Shown: piece by piece, positions 1 through 9,195 of the stretch
Layout: each line of letters starts with the position of its first letter
Position numbering within the stretch: position 1 is the stretch's first letter
Source: Candidatus Neomicrothrix sp. UBA2517
GTDB taxonomy: Bacteria > Actinomycetota > Acidimicrobiia > Acidimicrobiales > UBA8592
DNA: 60,258 bases
Direction: 5' to 3'
NCBI GenBank assembly: GCA_002341185.1
Contig: DDNP01000033.1
Location: forward strand, 1 to 60,258
Notes under the pieces: generated by a model
The model's input: only the letters and a program-made list of their open reading frames with translations
Told to the model about the DNA's origin: nothing
Database searches by the model: none
Position numbers and translations under genes: made by a program

Positions 1-644
1 GGCAGTTTTTTTAATGATTCAAGAGTGGTATCAGACCATGCTTCGCTGATGTCGGTAAGGAAAGGTCCAGGCATTATGCAATTAACGCGTACATGTGGGG
101 CATAAGCACGAGAGAAAGACTTCGTTAATGAATGGAGCCCTGCTTTGGCTGCACCGTAAGGCACTTCATGTGGTGATGGTTGCGCAGCCGCAATAGAACT
201 CACGTTGATGATGGAACCTTTTCTATCGTCAAACATTTGTTGACCAAATAATGCTGATAGCCGAAACGGGCCACGGAGATTAACATTTACCACTTTGTCA
301 AAAAGGTCTTGTGAGACATCTGGGAGAGATTTGTAAAGAGGAGACATGCCAGCATTATTGATAAGGACATCACATTTCCCAAAATGATTATAGACCTTAG
401 TAAATAAATCATCGCATTGATCCCATTGACCAACATGGCAAGCAACTGGTAACGCTTGAACTCCGGTCGTCTCTGTAATGTGTTGCGCTAATGCTGTACA
501 ATTCTCTTCTTTACGGCTTGCTATGACGACATTGGCTCCACATCGAGAAAATGCAAGAGCTATCGCTTTCCCTATCCCTCTGCTGCCCCCAGTTATAGCG
601 ACAACTTTTCCGGTTAAGTCGGTCAAGGAATTTTCTGGTTTCAT
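1..644 (-). CDS. SDR-family oxidoreductase, C-terminus cut by window edge
   Basis: An NAD(P)-dependent short-chain dehydrogenase/reductase reads leftward from an ATG at 644 and is still open at base 1, giving about 214 visible residues. The Rossmann glycine motif TGGSRGIG is at residues 18-25. NNAG, the catalytic Ser region (NVSS) and the YGAAK active-site motif follow in the usual order, so most of the fold is present. It lies 10 bases downstream of the DAP-dehydrogenase-like gene on the same strand and is probably cotranscribed with it. The substrate cannot be read from sequence. The family is certain, the reaction is not. Confidence 0.9.
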   Translation of the reverse strand, partial: MKPENSLTDLTGKVVAITGGSRGIGKAIALAFSRCGANVVIASRKEENCTALAQHITETTGVQALPVACHVGQWDQCDDLFTKVYNHFGKCDVLINNAGMSPLYKSLPDVSQDLFDKVVNVNLRGPFRLSALFGQQMFDDRKGSIINVSSIAAAQPSPHEVPYGAAKAGLHSLTKSFSRAYAPHVRVNCIMPGPFLTDISEAWSDTTLESLKKL

Positions 645-654
645 GATGCTTACC

Positions 655-1728
655 TTATGGTCGGATCTGTGCCCCTAAGCGAAGAGGAGAAATATCAAGA
701 GGGTGTAACACCCCTGGGGTTGATTGGCATACGGCTGGAATAGCATTCACGATTCGGTTCGCAGCAGTTCCATTTCCGCCACCAGCTGCTCCTCGCTCTC
801 CATGTTCCTCGCCATGGACAGTTACTTGGAGTGAGGGTTTCCCTGTTATTTGTACTTGATGTGATCCTTGCCCAGTGGGTGGGTATGGCCAATCGGGAGC
901 GCAATCATCATCAATTCTTGTTATGTGTTCCATGACGAGAAGTTTCTCGCCATTAACGATTCCTTGAATTTCAAAACGTAAAGCTCCGATTGTTCCTTCT
1001 TCAAATTCTCCCATTCCATCAACGTGGATAGTTCTCTCTAGGGGGCGCTTTTCAACAGCTGTGCGTATCTCATCGAGTTCAACGCCTAATCCGTCTGCGA
1101 GGATTCTAATTTCTGGTCCCCAAACCATTTGAAGTGAAAAATCTAAAACCATTGGAGGTGTTTGATCCATTGACATCCCGAAACCAACAAGATTTCTGAC
1201 TGCGTCAGGCTGGTCATATAACGCATAGTTCATGAGTTCTTGAGATCTAATCTCAGTTATGTCAGCACTGACTCCACTGAGCAGTAACGGGAGGATGTCA
1301 CAAGTCCAACCTGGATCAATACCCGAAGCGAAAATTGATGCTTTCCCATCTGAGCAAGCAGCATCAAATCGTTGCTTTAGATCCTCAGGCATTGATGGTG
1401 GATGATACATGGGATAGAAGCTAGTCGTCACGACATTGATACCTCTACGCAATAAGTCTTCAACCTCATCTAGTGATTCCATGGGTCTAAAGTCAGCATT
1501 TACGGTATAGACGACAGCGTCAACAGCCTCTTCTAAAACTTCATCTAAATTGTTGGTCGCAGTAACTCCCGTTTTGTTAATACCAGCGAGATTCCCTGCG
1601 TCTTGACCTACTTTTTCTGGATTGCTAACGAGAACACCAACAAGATTTAAATCTTGATTAGATACAACAGATCTGATAGCTGGGCGTCCTACATTCCCAG
1701 TTCCCCATACAACAACGTTCTTTCCCAT
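655..1728 (-). CDS. NAD(P)-dependent amine dehydrogenase-like (DapB-N / DAPDH-C) protein
   Basis: This 357-residue protein opens with a Rossmann motif, WGTGNVG at residues 8-14. It resembles the family that joins a dihydrodipicolinate-reductase-type N-terminus to a 2,4-diaminopentanoate-dehydrogenase-type C-terminal domain, common in actinobacteria as 'NAD(P)H-dependent amine dehydrogenase family'. The ATG at 1728 has a purine-rich GAAAGGGAAAC just upstream. The next gene on the strand is an SDR, and a zinc alcohol dehydrogenase is divergent across a 151-base gap, so a shared role in oxidising a carbonyl or amino compound is plausible. Substrate unknown. Confidence 0.75.
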   Translation of the reverse strand: MGKNVVVWGTGNVGRPAIRSVVSNQDLNLVGVLVSNPEKVGQDAGNLAGINKTGVTATNNLDEVLEEAVDAVVYTVNADFRPMESLDEVEDLLRRGINVVTTSFYPMYHPPSMPEDLKQRFDAACSDGKASIFASGIDPGWTCDILPLLLSGVSADITEIRSQELMNYALYDQPDAVRNLVGFGMSMDQTPPMVLDFSLQMVWGPEIRILADGLGVELDEIRTAVEKRPLERTIHVDGMGEFEEGTIGALRFEIQGIVNGEKLLVMEHITRIDDDCAPDWPYPPTGQGSHQVQITGKPSLQVTVHGEEHGERGAAGGGNGTAANRIVNAIPAVCQSTPGVLHPLDISPLRLGAQIRP

Positions 1729-1882
1729 TGTTTCCCTTTCCTCAGTTCTCCATACGATATGGGAGATTAAGTCATAGAGCGAACTAGAAACAAAGTCTTA
1801 TATTCGTATTCCTGCGTACTTTTTATTACTGTTGAATTAAGAAACACATACGATAGATCGATATGTATACAAAATGTAGGTG

Positions 1883-2983
1883 ATGGAGAACATGCAGGGA
1901 CTTATTCTTGAAGGAACAACAGAAGATAGTATACGGCTTTCAGATGGTGTGGAATTGGTAAACGACCTATCCCCTCGTCAGGTAAGAGTCGAAATACATG
2001 CCGCAGGTGTCTGCGGATCGGACCTTAGTTGTGTTCATGGGAAGTATTACATGCCAACACCGCTTATTCCCGGACATGAAGCTGCAGGAATTGTTGTCGA
2101 AGTCGGTTCTGCTGTGACATATTGCCAAAAAGGCGACCATGTCATTCTGTCAACTTTTGGAAACTGTGGTCACTGTCCAGAATGTGAAGATGGTCATCCA
2201 GGAAATTGTCGAAACGGCGGAATGGGCGGATTAACGCAGCCATACCAAGAGGGAGAACAACTGCTGTATAACTTTGCGAACATTGGAGCCTTCGTTCAAG
2301 AGACAATTGTTAATGAGAATCAGTGCATACCGATTCCAAAAGAAATGCCTCTAGCTTCAGCTTCACTTATAGGATGCGGTGTTATCACAGGAGCAGGAGC
2401 GGTCTTTAACCGAGCAAAAGTTCAAATCGGTGACACGGTAGTCGTAATTGGTGCCGGTGGCGTCGGCCTAAATGTTATTCAAGCAGCAAATTTAGTTGGG
2501 GCCAGTCAAATAGTAGCTATCGATAGAGTTCCACAAAAGGAGTCGTTAGCTCGTGACTTTGGAGCAACTGACTTTATTGTTTCACAAGATGATGATTTTG
2601 ATGCAGTCGCAGCTGTTAAGGAAGTACTTCCACTCGGTGCTCATCATTCATTTGAAGTTGTCGGACATACTGGCCTATTGAATGATGCAATTAATATGAC
2701 TCGAGCAGGCGGAAATGTGTGTGCTGTTGGAGTGCCTGACTTAACTGCAACCGTCACATACGGCTTCCAAAGCCTCCATCAAAATAAGCAATTAATGGGC
2801 ATCCGAGCAGGTGGGGCTAAACCTCGGAAGGACTTCCCCATGCTGGCAGATCTTTATATGCGGGGGAAACTAAAATTAGATGAAATGATTTCAAATACTG
2901 CAGGGCTTGACGGTATCCAAGATGCTTTTGATGCCATGAAATCAGGAACGGAAGCTCGAACAGTTCTTCTGCCCCACAATTAA
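1883..2983 (+). CDS. zinc-dependent alcohol dehydrogenase (MDR family)
   Basis: A medium-chain dehydrogenase/reductase of about 366 residues. The N-terminal half has the catalytic-zinc cysteine in CGSDL, the GHEAAG motif, and the four-cysteine structural-zinc loop CGHCPECEDGHPGNC. The coenzyme domain has GAGGVG. It should oxidise or reduce an alcohol/aldehyde with NAD(P). Three in-frame starts are close together: GTG 1880, ATG 1883 and ATG 1892. I chose 1883, but none has a clearly spaced ribosome site. It is followed after 20 bases by an amidohydrolase on the same strand. Confidence 0.88.
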   Translation: MENMQGLILEGTTEDSIRLSDGVELVNDLSPRQVRVEIHAAGVCGSDLSCVHGKYYMPTPLIPGHEAAGIVVEVGSAVTYCQKGDHVILSTFGNCGHCPECEDGHPGNCRNGGMGGLTQPYQEGEQLLYNFANIGAFVQETIVNENQCIPIPKEMPLASASLIGCGVITGAGAVFNRAKVQIGDTVVVIGAGGVGLNVIQAANLVGASQIVAIDRVPQKESLARDFGATDFIVSQDDDFDAVAAVKEVLPLGAHHSFEVVGHTGLLNDAINMTRAGGNVCAVGVPDLTATVTYGFQSLHQNKQLMGIRAGGAKPRKDFPMLADLYMRGKLKLDEMISNTAGLDGIQDAFDAMKSGTEARTVLLPHN

Positions 2984-3003
2984 AGGTTACGAAAGTAGAT
3001 CAA

Positions 3004-4737
3004 ATGTTTGATTATCTGATTAAAAACGGCACGGTTATTGATGGAACAGGATCTGAAGGATTTCAAGCTGATATAGCAATAAAAGAAGACCGTATAGTCG
3101 CTATCGGAGCAATTACTGAAGAAGCAAAAGAAATTATTGATGCAACTGGCTTTATTGTGACTCCAGGTTTTGTGGACCCCCATACACATTATGATGCTCA
3201 GCTTTTCTGGGATCCTCGAGCCACACCCTCAAACCTTCATGGTGTAACAAGCGCTGTTATGGGAAATTGTGGCTTTACCTTAGCTCCGGTTAATAACGAA
3301 GACGACGCTGACTATTTGCGACGCATGATGGTGAAAGTTGAAGGAATGCCCCTTGAGGCACTCGAAACAGGAGTCAGTTGGGATTGGAATAGTTACGGCG
3401 AGTACCTATCCAAGCTTGAAGGGAACATTGGTTTGAATGTCGCCACCATGGTGGGGCACTGCGCTCTGCGGCTAGCAGTAATGGGCTCAGATGCAACAAA
3501 GGAAATCGCCACATCTGAACAAGTAATGGAAATGAAATCACTATTGGATAAATGCATTGAAGAAGGCGGTCTTGGATTTTCTACGACACGTGCCTTTACG
3601 CACAACGATGGTAACGGAGATCCGGTTCCTAGCAGGGTCGCATCCGAAGAAGAACTTCTTGCTCTTTGTAGCGTTGTCGCAGCTCACGAAGGAACAACAT
3701 TGGAGTGGGCAAGTGACGGTTGTTTAAATGGTTTTACTGACGATGAGGTTGACTTGATGGCCAACATGTCTCTAGCGGGAAGAAGACCCTTGAATTGGAA
3801 TGTGTTGACGGTTGATTCTGCTCGGCCTTCTGATTATAAAAATCAATTGAAAGCATTGGAAACTTGCACTGAAAAGGGGGCGAGAGTTGTTGCGCTAACA
3901 ATGCCGGTTCTCGTTGGAATGAATATGAGTTTCTTTACTTATTGTGGGTTAAATATGATGCCTGATTGGGGTCCGATTCTCGGACTTCCTATTGAGGAAC
4001 GCATGGAAAAGTTACGTGATCCTGTTACCCGAAGATTTATGGAAGAACGAGCTGCCTCCCCGGATGCTGGAGTGTTTAGCCGTCTAACTGGTTGGGGTCG
4101 CTACATTATTGGCGACACGTATTCAACCAAAAATGAAGGGTTGAAAGGGAGAACCGTAGGAGAAATAGCGTTAGAACGTGGTGTACGTGATTTCTACTGC
4201 TTGTTAGATATCGTGCTCGAAGATGAGTTGAAAACTGTGTTGTGGCCAGGCCCAACTGATGACGATCCTGCAAGTTGGCATATGCGAACAGAAGCTTGGA
4301 AACACCCTGATGTCATGATTGGTGGTTCAGATGCAGGCGCTCACTTAGATCGCATGTCGGGGGCCCCTTACACAACAAGTTGGCTACATGATAGCCTTCA
4401 CGGAAAGTCTCTTATTTCTATTGAGGAAACAATTCATCATATTACACAAGTACCTGCCGAATTATTTGGACTACGCGACCGTGGAATCCTCAAAGAAGGG
4501 AATTTTGCAGATATTGTCATCTTTAATCCTGAGACCATTAATTCAGGTGAGGTTATTCTTTTAAAGGACCTTCCAGGTGGTGAAGGACGTCTCTATGCAG
4601 ATGTTGAAGGTATGCACAGAGTGTTTGTTAATGGGATTCCAACTGTTGTTGATAACGAACCCACAGAACATCTGCCGGGAACTGTGCTGAAGAGCGGACG
4701 CGATACCTACACAGTTTCAATTCCAGCTGATGCTTAA
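3004..4737 (+). CDS. D-aminoacylase-type amidohydrolase
   Basis: A 577-residue metal-dependent hydrolase of the N-acyl-D-amino-acid deacylase branch of the amidohydrolase superfamily. The HxH metal site (H60 and H62 in VDPHTHYD) closes the N-terminal beta domain. GHCALR, and GGSDAGAHLD with the conserved aspartate near the C-terminus, complete the expected signature. The family hydrolyses amide bonds of N-acylated amino acids and related compounds. The true substrate here is unknown. It is co-oriented with the upstream alcohol dehydrogenase (20-base gap), and its last 4 bases overlap the end of the convergent DUF2071 gene. Confidence 0.85.
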   Translation: MFDYLIKNGTVIDGTGSEGFQADIAIKEDRIVAIGAITEEAKEIIDATGFIVTPGFVDPHTHYDAQLFWDPRATPSNLHGVTSAVMGNCGFTLAPVNNEDDADYLRRMMVKVEGMPLEALETGVSWDWNSYGEYLSKLEGNIGLNVATMVGHCALRLAVMGSDATKEIATSEQVMEMKSLLDKCIEEGGLGFSTTRAFTHNDGNGDPVPSRVASEEELLALCSVVAAHEGTTLEWASDGCLNGFTDDEVDLMANMSLAGRRPLNWNVLTVDSARPSDYKNQLKALETCTEKGARVVALTMPVLVGMNMSFFTYCGLNMMPDWGPILGLPIEERMEKLRDPVTRRFMEERAASPDAGVFSRLTGWGRYIIGDTYSTKNEGLKGRTVGEIALERGVRDFYCLLDIVLEDELKTVLWPGPTDDDPASWHMRTEAWKHPDVMIGGSDAGAHLDRMSGAPYTTSWLHDSLHGKSLISIEETIHHITQVPAELFGLRDRGILKEGNFADIVIFNPETINSGEVILLKDLPGGEGRLYADVEGMHRVFVNGIPTVVDNEPTEHLPGTVLKSGRDTYTVSIPADA

Positions 4738-5462
4738 GAAGCAGTTACTATTTTTTTGGGCCATCCTATTCGAACAGGAACTCCTTCAGAATACATAACA
4801 TGGGGAATTCCCTCAGGCTCTGGCAGACCAGCAGCAGTTACAAGAGTGTCATCAAGGTGAAGCAGTTGTGCCTTATAGAGTTCCCATGGGGGATGATGGA
4901 CTTGCGCCCAAAGGAATTTATTTCGTTTTGACTTAGTTACTAGCCCCCATCGTGCTGTTAAAAAACGCTCGAGTTCACCATCTGTCGGTTCCATCTTCTC
5001 AGCAACAATTTTTGAACCTACTGCGGGGGTAGGCCATTTCCGTGAAACTGTTGTTGTTAAAAAATTGCCTGCTTTTGTATGGCTAACATTTCCATAGCAG
5101 TACGGAATTTCATACACAGTTCTTGCCGTTACTGTCGGCAAGATTTTATTGATATCTAATGAGAAGAACCAAACTCCTGAATAATCACCGCATCTGACAT
5201 ACGTTCTAACATTAACTTCTGGAAATGATCCAACATATGGAAGCGGGTGAAGCAGCGGAAAGCCAAGATCATTCATATGAAATGGGATTAAACCCACCCA
5301 CGCCGTTCCATCGAACTGTTCAACCTCTACGCCTTCTGGAAGAAGAGCTTGTACGACTTCTACAGGATATCTCCAATGAACAAATACAAGATCACTCCAA
5401 TGCTGAACCATAACTGCTTTCTTCACTTCAGAGTCGGCCATATTAGACAAAGAAATATCCAT
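4734..5462 (-). CDS. DUF2071 (YqjF-like) protein
   Basis: A 242-residue protein recognisable as the DUF2071/YqjF family from an N-terminal region containing VFVHWRYPVEVVQ and LLPEG, followed by VGLIPFHM. The function of this beta-rich soluble family is not established. The ATG at 5462 has AAGGA four bases upstream. It sits 7 bases downstream of a small membrane-protein gene on the same strand, with a photolyase gene divergent from the pair. DUF2071 proteins are, to my recollection, often found near photolyase/DCC genes, so a link to light or oxidative stress is possible, but that is inference. Confidence 0.8.
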   Translation of the reverse strand: MDISLSNMADSEVKKAVMVQHWSDLVFVHWRYPVEVVQALLPEGVEVEQFDGTAWVGLIPFHMNDLGFPLLHPLPYVGSFPEVNVRTYVRCGDYSGVWFFSLDINKILPTVTARTVYEIPYCYGNVSHTKAGNFLTTTVSRKWPTPAVGSKIVAEKMEPTDGELERFLTARWGLVTKSKRNKFLWAQVHHPPWELYKAQLLHLDDTLVTAAGLPEPEGIPHVMYSEGVPVRIGWPKKIVTAS

Positions 5463-5469
5463 AGTTTCC

Positions 5470-5883
5470 TTACGCTACAATCGCCAATGCGATACCTGCC
5501 CGAGCGGACCATCCTATTGTCCGCACCCAATTTGATCTGATCAGTTTCGTAACCGTGTCTTGGTTATACCCGCCTGTTAATTTTCCGTGGTGAGGAACTT
5601 GAAGGAAAATAGTTGAAAGATGAACCTTCAGCAAAATAAGTCCACCTATGAGAGGAAGTGTTCTGCTTCCGACCGGATCAAAGAAAAGCCATACGGTAGT
5701 AACTCCTTCAACCAACATTGGTAGGCCAACAACCCATGCAGTTCGTGTCTGGTGTTCATTCGCGTATTCGACCGATGATTCGAGTGAGACCTTATGAAAC
5801 AAAGGGTAATGAACAACCTGAACGAACCAGATTAAACCAGCCATAAATACGGTAGCTATGAGGTGAGAGTAGGCGATGAACAC
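5470..5883 (-). CDS. small four-helix integral membrane protein, function unknown
   Basis: A 137-residue protein with about four hydrophobic helices: the first spans residues 2-24, the next two lie in the middle, and the last is at the C-terminus. I do not recognise a named family with certainty. HYPLFH and the Q/H-rich loop between helices recall small conserved membrane proteins seen next to photolyase genes. The start codon is GTG (5883). It is transcribed away from the photolyase and overlaps nothing. The adjacent DUF2071 gene begins 7 bases downstream, so the two are probably one transcript. Confidence 0.65.
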   Translation of the reverse strand: MFIAYSHLIATVFMAGLIWFVQVVHYPLFHKVSLESSVEYANEHQTRTAWVVGLPMLVEGVTTVWLFFDPVGSRTLPLIGGLILLKVHLSTIFLQVPHHGKLTGGYNQDTVTKLIRSNWVRTIGWSARAGIALAIVA

Positions 5884-5978
5884 TATTTAAATCTACTTAG
5901 ATAAAGATTTGACTTGTCTAGCTGTGACGAATTTAACCACTCATTCCAGCTGTTTCATGGTTCAATCATTTATTTTAG

Positions 5979-7502
5979 TTGCAGACTATAAAAGTGAAAA
6001 CTACACAGCAAAACCTAAAATCGACAGTACTTATTTTGGGTGATCAGATCAACAGAAATATTGCTTCTCTTTCTGAGAGGGCACCTGAAGATACAAGAAT
6101 TCTCTTCGTCGAAATTACCGATAAATTTTCGAATAAGCAGTGGCACAAACAAAAGGTTCACTTGCTGCGTTCAGCTATGAAGCACTTTGCTCAAGATCTT
6201 AAGGACGAGGGCTTTGAAATTGACTACCGGAAAGCTAAGAATCTGGAAAAAGGAGTTGTAGCTCATAAAAAAGAATACGGAGCTACCTCCGTTATCGCTA
6301 TGGAGCCGATGAACTGGAACGGGAAACAAGTCCTTGAAAGACTAAACATTGATCTGGTGAGGAATAACCAATTCCTATGCCACTATGAAGATTTCGCTGA
6401 GTGGACATTGAATAAGACTAAATTCAAAATGGAAGATTTTTATCGGTGGCAACGAAAGCGTCTCGATATCTTGATGGAAGGGTCATCTCCATGTGAAGGT
6501 AAATGGAATTTTGATCATGACAATCGCGAACGCCCTCCTCGTGACGGAAGAGAATGGCCCTCAATAACGTTATTCAAACAAGATGATATTGACGATGAAA
6601 TACTGCAAAATCTTGATGACTTTTGGGGAGCTGCCCCTAGAGGTATATGGCCAGTGACTAGAAAACAAGCCCTTATCCGTCTGGATGAATTTGTGACCGG
6701 TGCGTTAACCGCGTTTGGTCCGTTCGAAGATGCGATGTTGGGAAACGAATGGAAACTCGCTCATTCTGTTCTTAGTTCATCCTTAAATATTGGTTTGTTA
6801 CATCCAATGGAAGTCGTGCGAGCAGTTGAGCAATCTTACAAAAATGGTGATGCTCCTATTAATAGTGCTGAAGGCTTTATTCGCCAAGTAATCGGATGGC
6901 GTGAATATGTATGGGGCCTGTACTGGCTGTGGATGCCAGAGTACAAGTCTGAAAATTTCTTAAAGGCTGAAAGAAGTATCCCTCCAGCATTTCTTGAAAA
7001 AGAATCAACCAATATGTCATGCATAAATGGAGCCATGAATCATTTATACGAATACGCCTACACCCATCACATTGAACGCTTAATGTTGTTTGGGAATTTA
7101 AGTTTAACGAGTGGCATTAATCCTCAAGAAATGACTAATTGGATGTGGTCCCGGTTTATAGATGGTGCTGAATGGGTAATGATGCCGAATGTGATTGGTA
7201 TGGCTACGTATGCTGACGGAGGGAAAATGGCAACAAAACCATATGCCTCAGGTGGGGCATACGTGAATCGAATGAGTGATTATTGCTCGAGTTGCGTTTA
7301 TGATCCCAAAAAAAGAACCGGAAATGATGCGTGTCCGTTCACAACGCTTTATTGGGATTTTCTAGAACGCAACGAGAATCAATTATCTGGCAATCCTCGT
7401 ATGGGTCAACAGTTTGGAGGATTGCGACGTTTATCTGACCTACCTGAAGTTAAGATTCGCGCATCTGAAATTCTTACCAAACTTGACGATGGAACGCTTT
7501 AA
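5979..7502 (+). CDS. FeS-type cryptochrome/(6-4) photolyase family protein
   Basis: About 507 residues, matching the FeS-BCP branch (Agrobacterium PhrB/CryB type), which uses blue light, FAD and a [4Fe-4S] cluster to repair (6-4) photoproducts. The N-terminal Rossmann domain starts at VLILGDQIN. The C-terminal helical FAD domain carries four cysteines with the family's spacing: C348, then C436, C439 and C452 (YCSSC...DACPF). The only upstream starts are TTG 5979 and GTG 5994. Neither has a good ribosome site, so the N-terminus is uncertain by five residues. It heads a same-strand series with an SDR, a DCC protein and DoxX separated by 6-28 bases. Confidence 0.92.
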   Translation: MQTIKVKTTQQNLKSTVLILGDQINRNIASLSERAPEDTRILFVEITDKFSNKQWHKQKVHLLRSAMKHFAQDLKDEGFEIDYRKAKNLEKGVVAHKKEYGATSVIAMEPMNWNGKQVLERLNIDLVRNNQFLCHYEDFAEWTLNKTKFKMEDFYRWQRKRLDILMEGSSPCEGKWNFDHDNRERPPRDGREWPSITLFKQDDIDDEILQNLDDFWGAAPRGIWPVTRKQALIRLDEFVTGALTAFGPFEDAMLGNEWKLAHSVLSSSLNIGLLHPMEVVRAVEQSYKNGDAPINSAEGFIRQVIGWREYVWGLYWLWMPEYKSENFLKAERSIPPAFLEKESTNMSCINGAMNHLYEYAYTHHIERLMLFGNLSLTSGINPQEMTNWMWSRFIDGAEWVMMPNVIGMATYADGGKMATKPYASGGAYVNRMSDYCSSCVYDPKKRTGNDACPFTTLYWDFLERNENQLSGNPRMGQQFGGLRRLSDLPEVKIRASEILTKLDDGTL

Positions 7503-7530
7503 GATAAGGTCTGTTCATTAGGGGCTATTC

Positions 7531-8301
7531 ATGAGATTCGCTGGAAGATCAGTAATTATTACAGGGGCAACTGGTGGACTTGGGCGTGCTACTTCCACTC
7601 GCTTTCATAATGAGGGAGCAAATGTTGCTCTTGTAGATTTAAGCAAAAATGAGTTGAATACATTTTCACAGTCATTGGATAGCGGCTCTGGTAACGTGAT
7701 CACAATCGAAGCTGATGTATCGAAAGATGCTGACGTTAAAAACTATATTGATAAGACAATGGAAGCCTTCGGCCATGTGGACACACTTTTTAACAACGCT
7801 GGTATTGAAGGAAATATTTCTTCATTGGAAGAATACGACGAAGATATCTTTGATCGTGTTATGCAAGTGAACATAAAAGGTGTTTGGTTGGGCATGCGAA
7901 ATTGTGCTGATGCCATGAGAAAAAGTGGTGGTGGGGCAATCATTAACACAGCGTCAGCAGCTGGCTTGATGGCGACACCGTCGTTAATTGCATATGGAGC
8001 GAGCAAACATGCTGTTATAGGAATGACAAAGTCAGCCTCTATTGAACTTGCCCCAGCTGGTATCCGTGTCAATGCCGTATGCCCAGGTGTTATCAATACA
8101 AGGATGATGCGATCAATTGAGGAACAAACTATTCCTGATAATCCGGAAGAGTATGTGAAAGCTGTGAGTGAAAAGACGCCGTTGGGAAGATATGGGGAGG
8201 CAGCTGAAGTAGCTAGTTTGGTAGCTTTTCTAGCATCAGATGAAGCTACTTATATCACTGGCTCATCGTATGTTATTGATGGTGGTCTCCTCAATGCGTA
8301 A
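7531..8301 (+). CDS. SDR-family oxidoreductase
   Basis: A classical 256-residue short-chain dehydrogenase. TGATGGLG near the N-terminus binds NAD(P), NNAG follows, and the active site is a serine in NTASAAG and YGASK. The C-terminus ends in the typical YITGSSYVIDGG segment. AGGGG upstream of the ATG supports this start. It is the second gene of the photolyase operon (28 bases after the photolyase, 18 before the DCC gene). SDR genes in photolyase clusters are known in other bacteria but without a defined substrate. Confidence 0.9.
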   Translation: MRFAGRSVIITGATGGLGRATSTRFHNEGANVALVDLSKNELNTFSQSLDSGSGNVITIEADVSKDADVKNYIDKTMEAFGHVDTLFNNAGIEGNISSLEEYDEDIFDRVMQVNIKGVWLGMRNCADAMRKSGGGAIINTASAAGLMATPSLIAYGASKHAVIGMTKSASIELAPAGIRVNAVCPGVINTRMMRSIEEQTIPDNPEEYVKAVSEKTPLGRYGEAAEVASLVAFLASDEATYITGSSYVIDGGLLNA

Positions 8302-8319
8302 TCTTGATATAACAAAAGA

Positions 8320-8745
8320 ATGAATTATCTGGATGATGAAATAAACAAACCGTCTATTTTGCTTGATGGAGAATGCGGTTTATGCAATAAATTCGCTGGT
8401 TTCATGCACAGAAGACTTCGTGATAAAAAGGGTGCTCAATTCTTTGGGATCGAGAGTGAAGTAGGGCAAGCAATGATTTCGACTTTCCCCACTGAACTCC
8501 AAAAATTGGACACTGTGTATTTTGTTAATCATGAATCTATAAAAACAAAATCGTCCGCTGTCATCAATTGTCTTGGGCTTATGAGATTTCCGTACCGATT
8601 TATTTCGTTTGTTATATGGTTAGTTCCTAGATTTGTTAGAGATGCTGTATATGATTTTGTGGCGAAGCGGAGAAAATCTGTTTTTGGGACAACCGATATG
8701 TGCGTTTGGGATGATTTCCCTTCAAACCAAGAAACAGGGAAATAA
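8320..8745 (+). CDS. DCC-family (DUF393/YuxK-like) thiol-disulfide oxidoreductase-like protein
   Basis: A 141-residue protein with the hallmark DGECGLC at residues 16-22 (C19 and C22). This is the DxxCxxC motif of the DCC family, a presumed thioredoxin-like fold. A hydrophobic stretch in the C-terminal half (FISFVIWLVPRFV) suggests membrane association, usual in the family. It lies 18 bases after the SDR and 6 bases before a DoxX gene. DCC and DoxX proteins often pair, with DoxX as the membrane partner in thiol or oxidative-stress chemistry; the specific role here is inferred. Confidence 0.88.
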   Translation: MNYLDDEINKPSILLDGECGLCNKFAGFMHRRLRDKKGAQFFGIESEVGQAMISTFPTELQKLDTVYFVNHESIKTKSSAVINCLGLMRFPYRFISFVIWLVPRFVRDAVYDFVAKRRKSVFGTTDMCVWDDFPSNQETGK

Positions 8746-8751
8746 TTCAAG

Positions 8752-9195
8752 ATGTGGGACTTTCTTAAAATAAATAGATTAAATATTGAAGCAACTATTA
8801 TTGGAACTGCTTTTGTTTTGGTTGGTATCTATCACTTTATGGATCAAGATTTTTTTGAAGCGATTGTTCCGACCTGGTTCCGGTTTGCAACGTTCGCTAA
8901 TCTTGCGTCCGGTGGTGCAGAAATCGTGTTAGGTCTTATGCTCATAAGTTCTAAATTTCGGCGTTTAGGGGCTTGGGGACTTCTCCTTCTACTAATCGCT
9001 GTATTTCCAGCAAATATTGACATGTTCATCAATGATGTTGATGTCCAAACGAATACTTTGGGTATAGCTGAACGAGTCGTGGATGCTGACGGGGTAAGGC
9101 TTCGTAATTTTATACGTTTACCATTTCAACTTCTTTTTGGATGGTTGGTATGGAGACACACCAAAAAACGAACGAGTACTGAGCTGAAGATTTAA
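8752..9195 (+). CDS. DoxX-family membrane protein
   Basis: A 147-residue, four-helix membrane protein of the DoxX type. The first helix (ATIIGTAFVLVGIYHF) is followed by the conserved FEAIVPTW and GGAEIVLGLML segments, then FPANIDMF. It is the last gene of the photolyase-SDR-DCC-DoxX series (6-base gap) and converges with a PPOX-family gene, overlapping it by 4 bases. DoxX proteins act in membrane redox or oxidative-stress complexes. The exact partner here is unproven, but the DCC neighbour is a good candidate. Confidence 0.85.
   Translation: MWDFLKINRLNIEATIIGTAFVLVGIYHFMDQDFFEAIVPTWFRFATFANLASGGAEIVLGLMLISSKFRRLGAWGLLLLLIAVFPANIDMFINDVDVQTNTLGIAERVVDADGVRLRNFIRLPFQLLFGWLVWRHTKKRTSTELKI

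Noticed and set aside
1848..1870. ACATACGATAGATCGATATGT as a TetR-type operator before the alcohol dehydrogenase
   Set aside because: The two arms match imperfectly and there is no regulator gene nearby; not strong enough to call.
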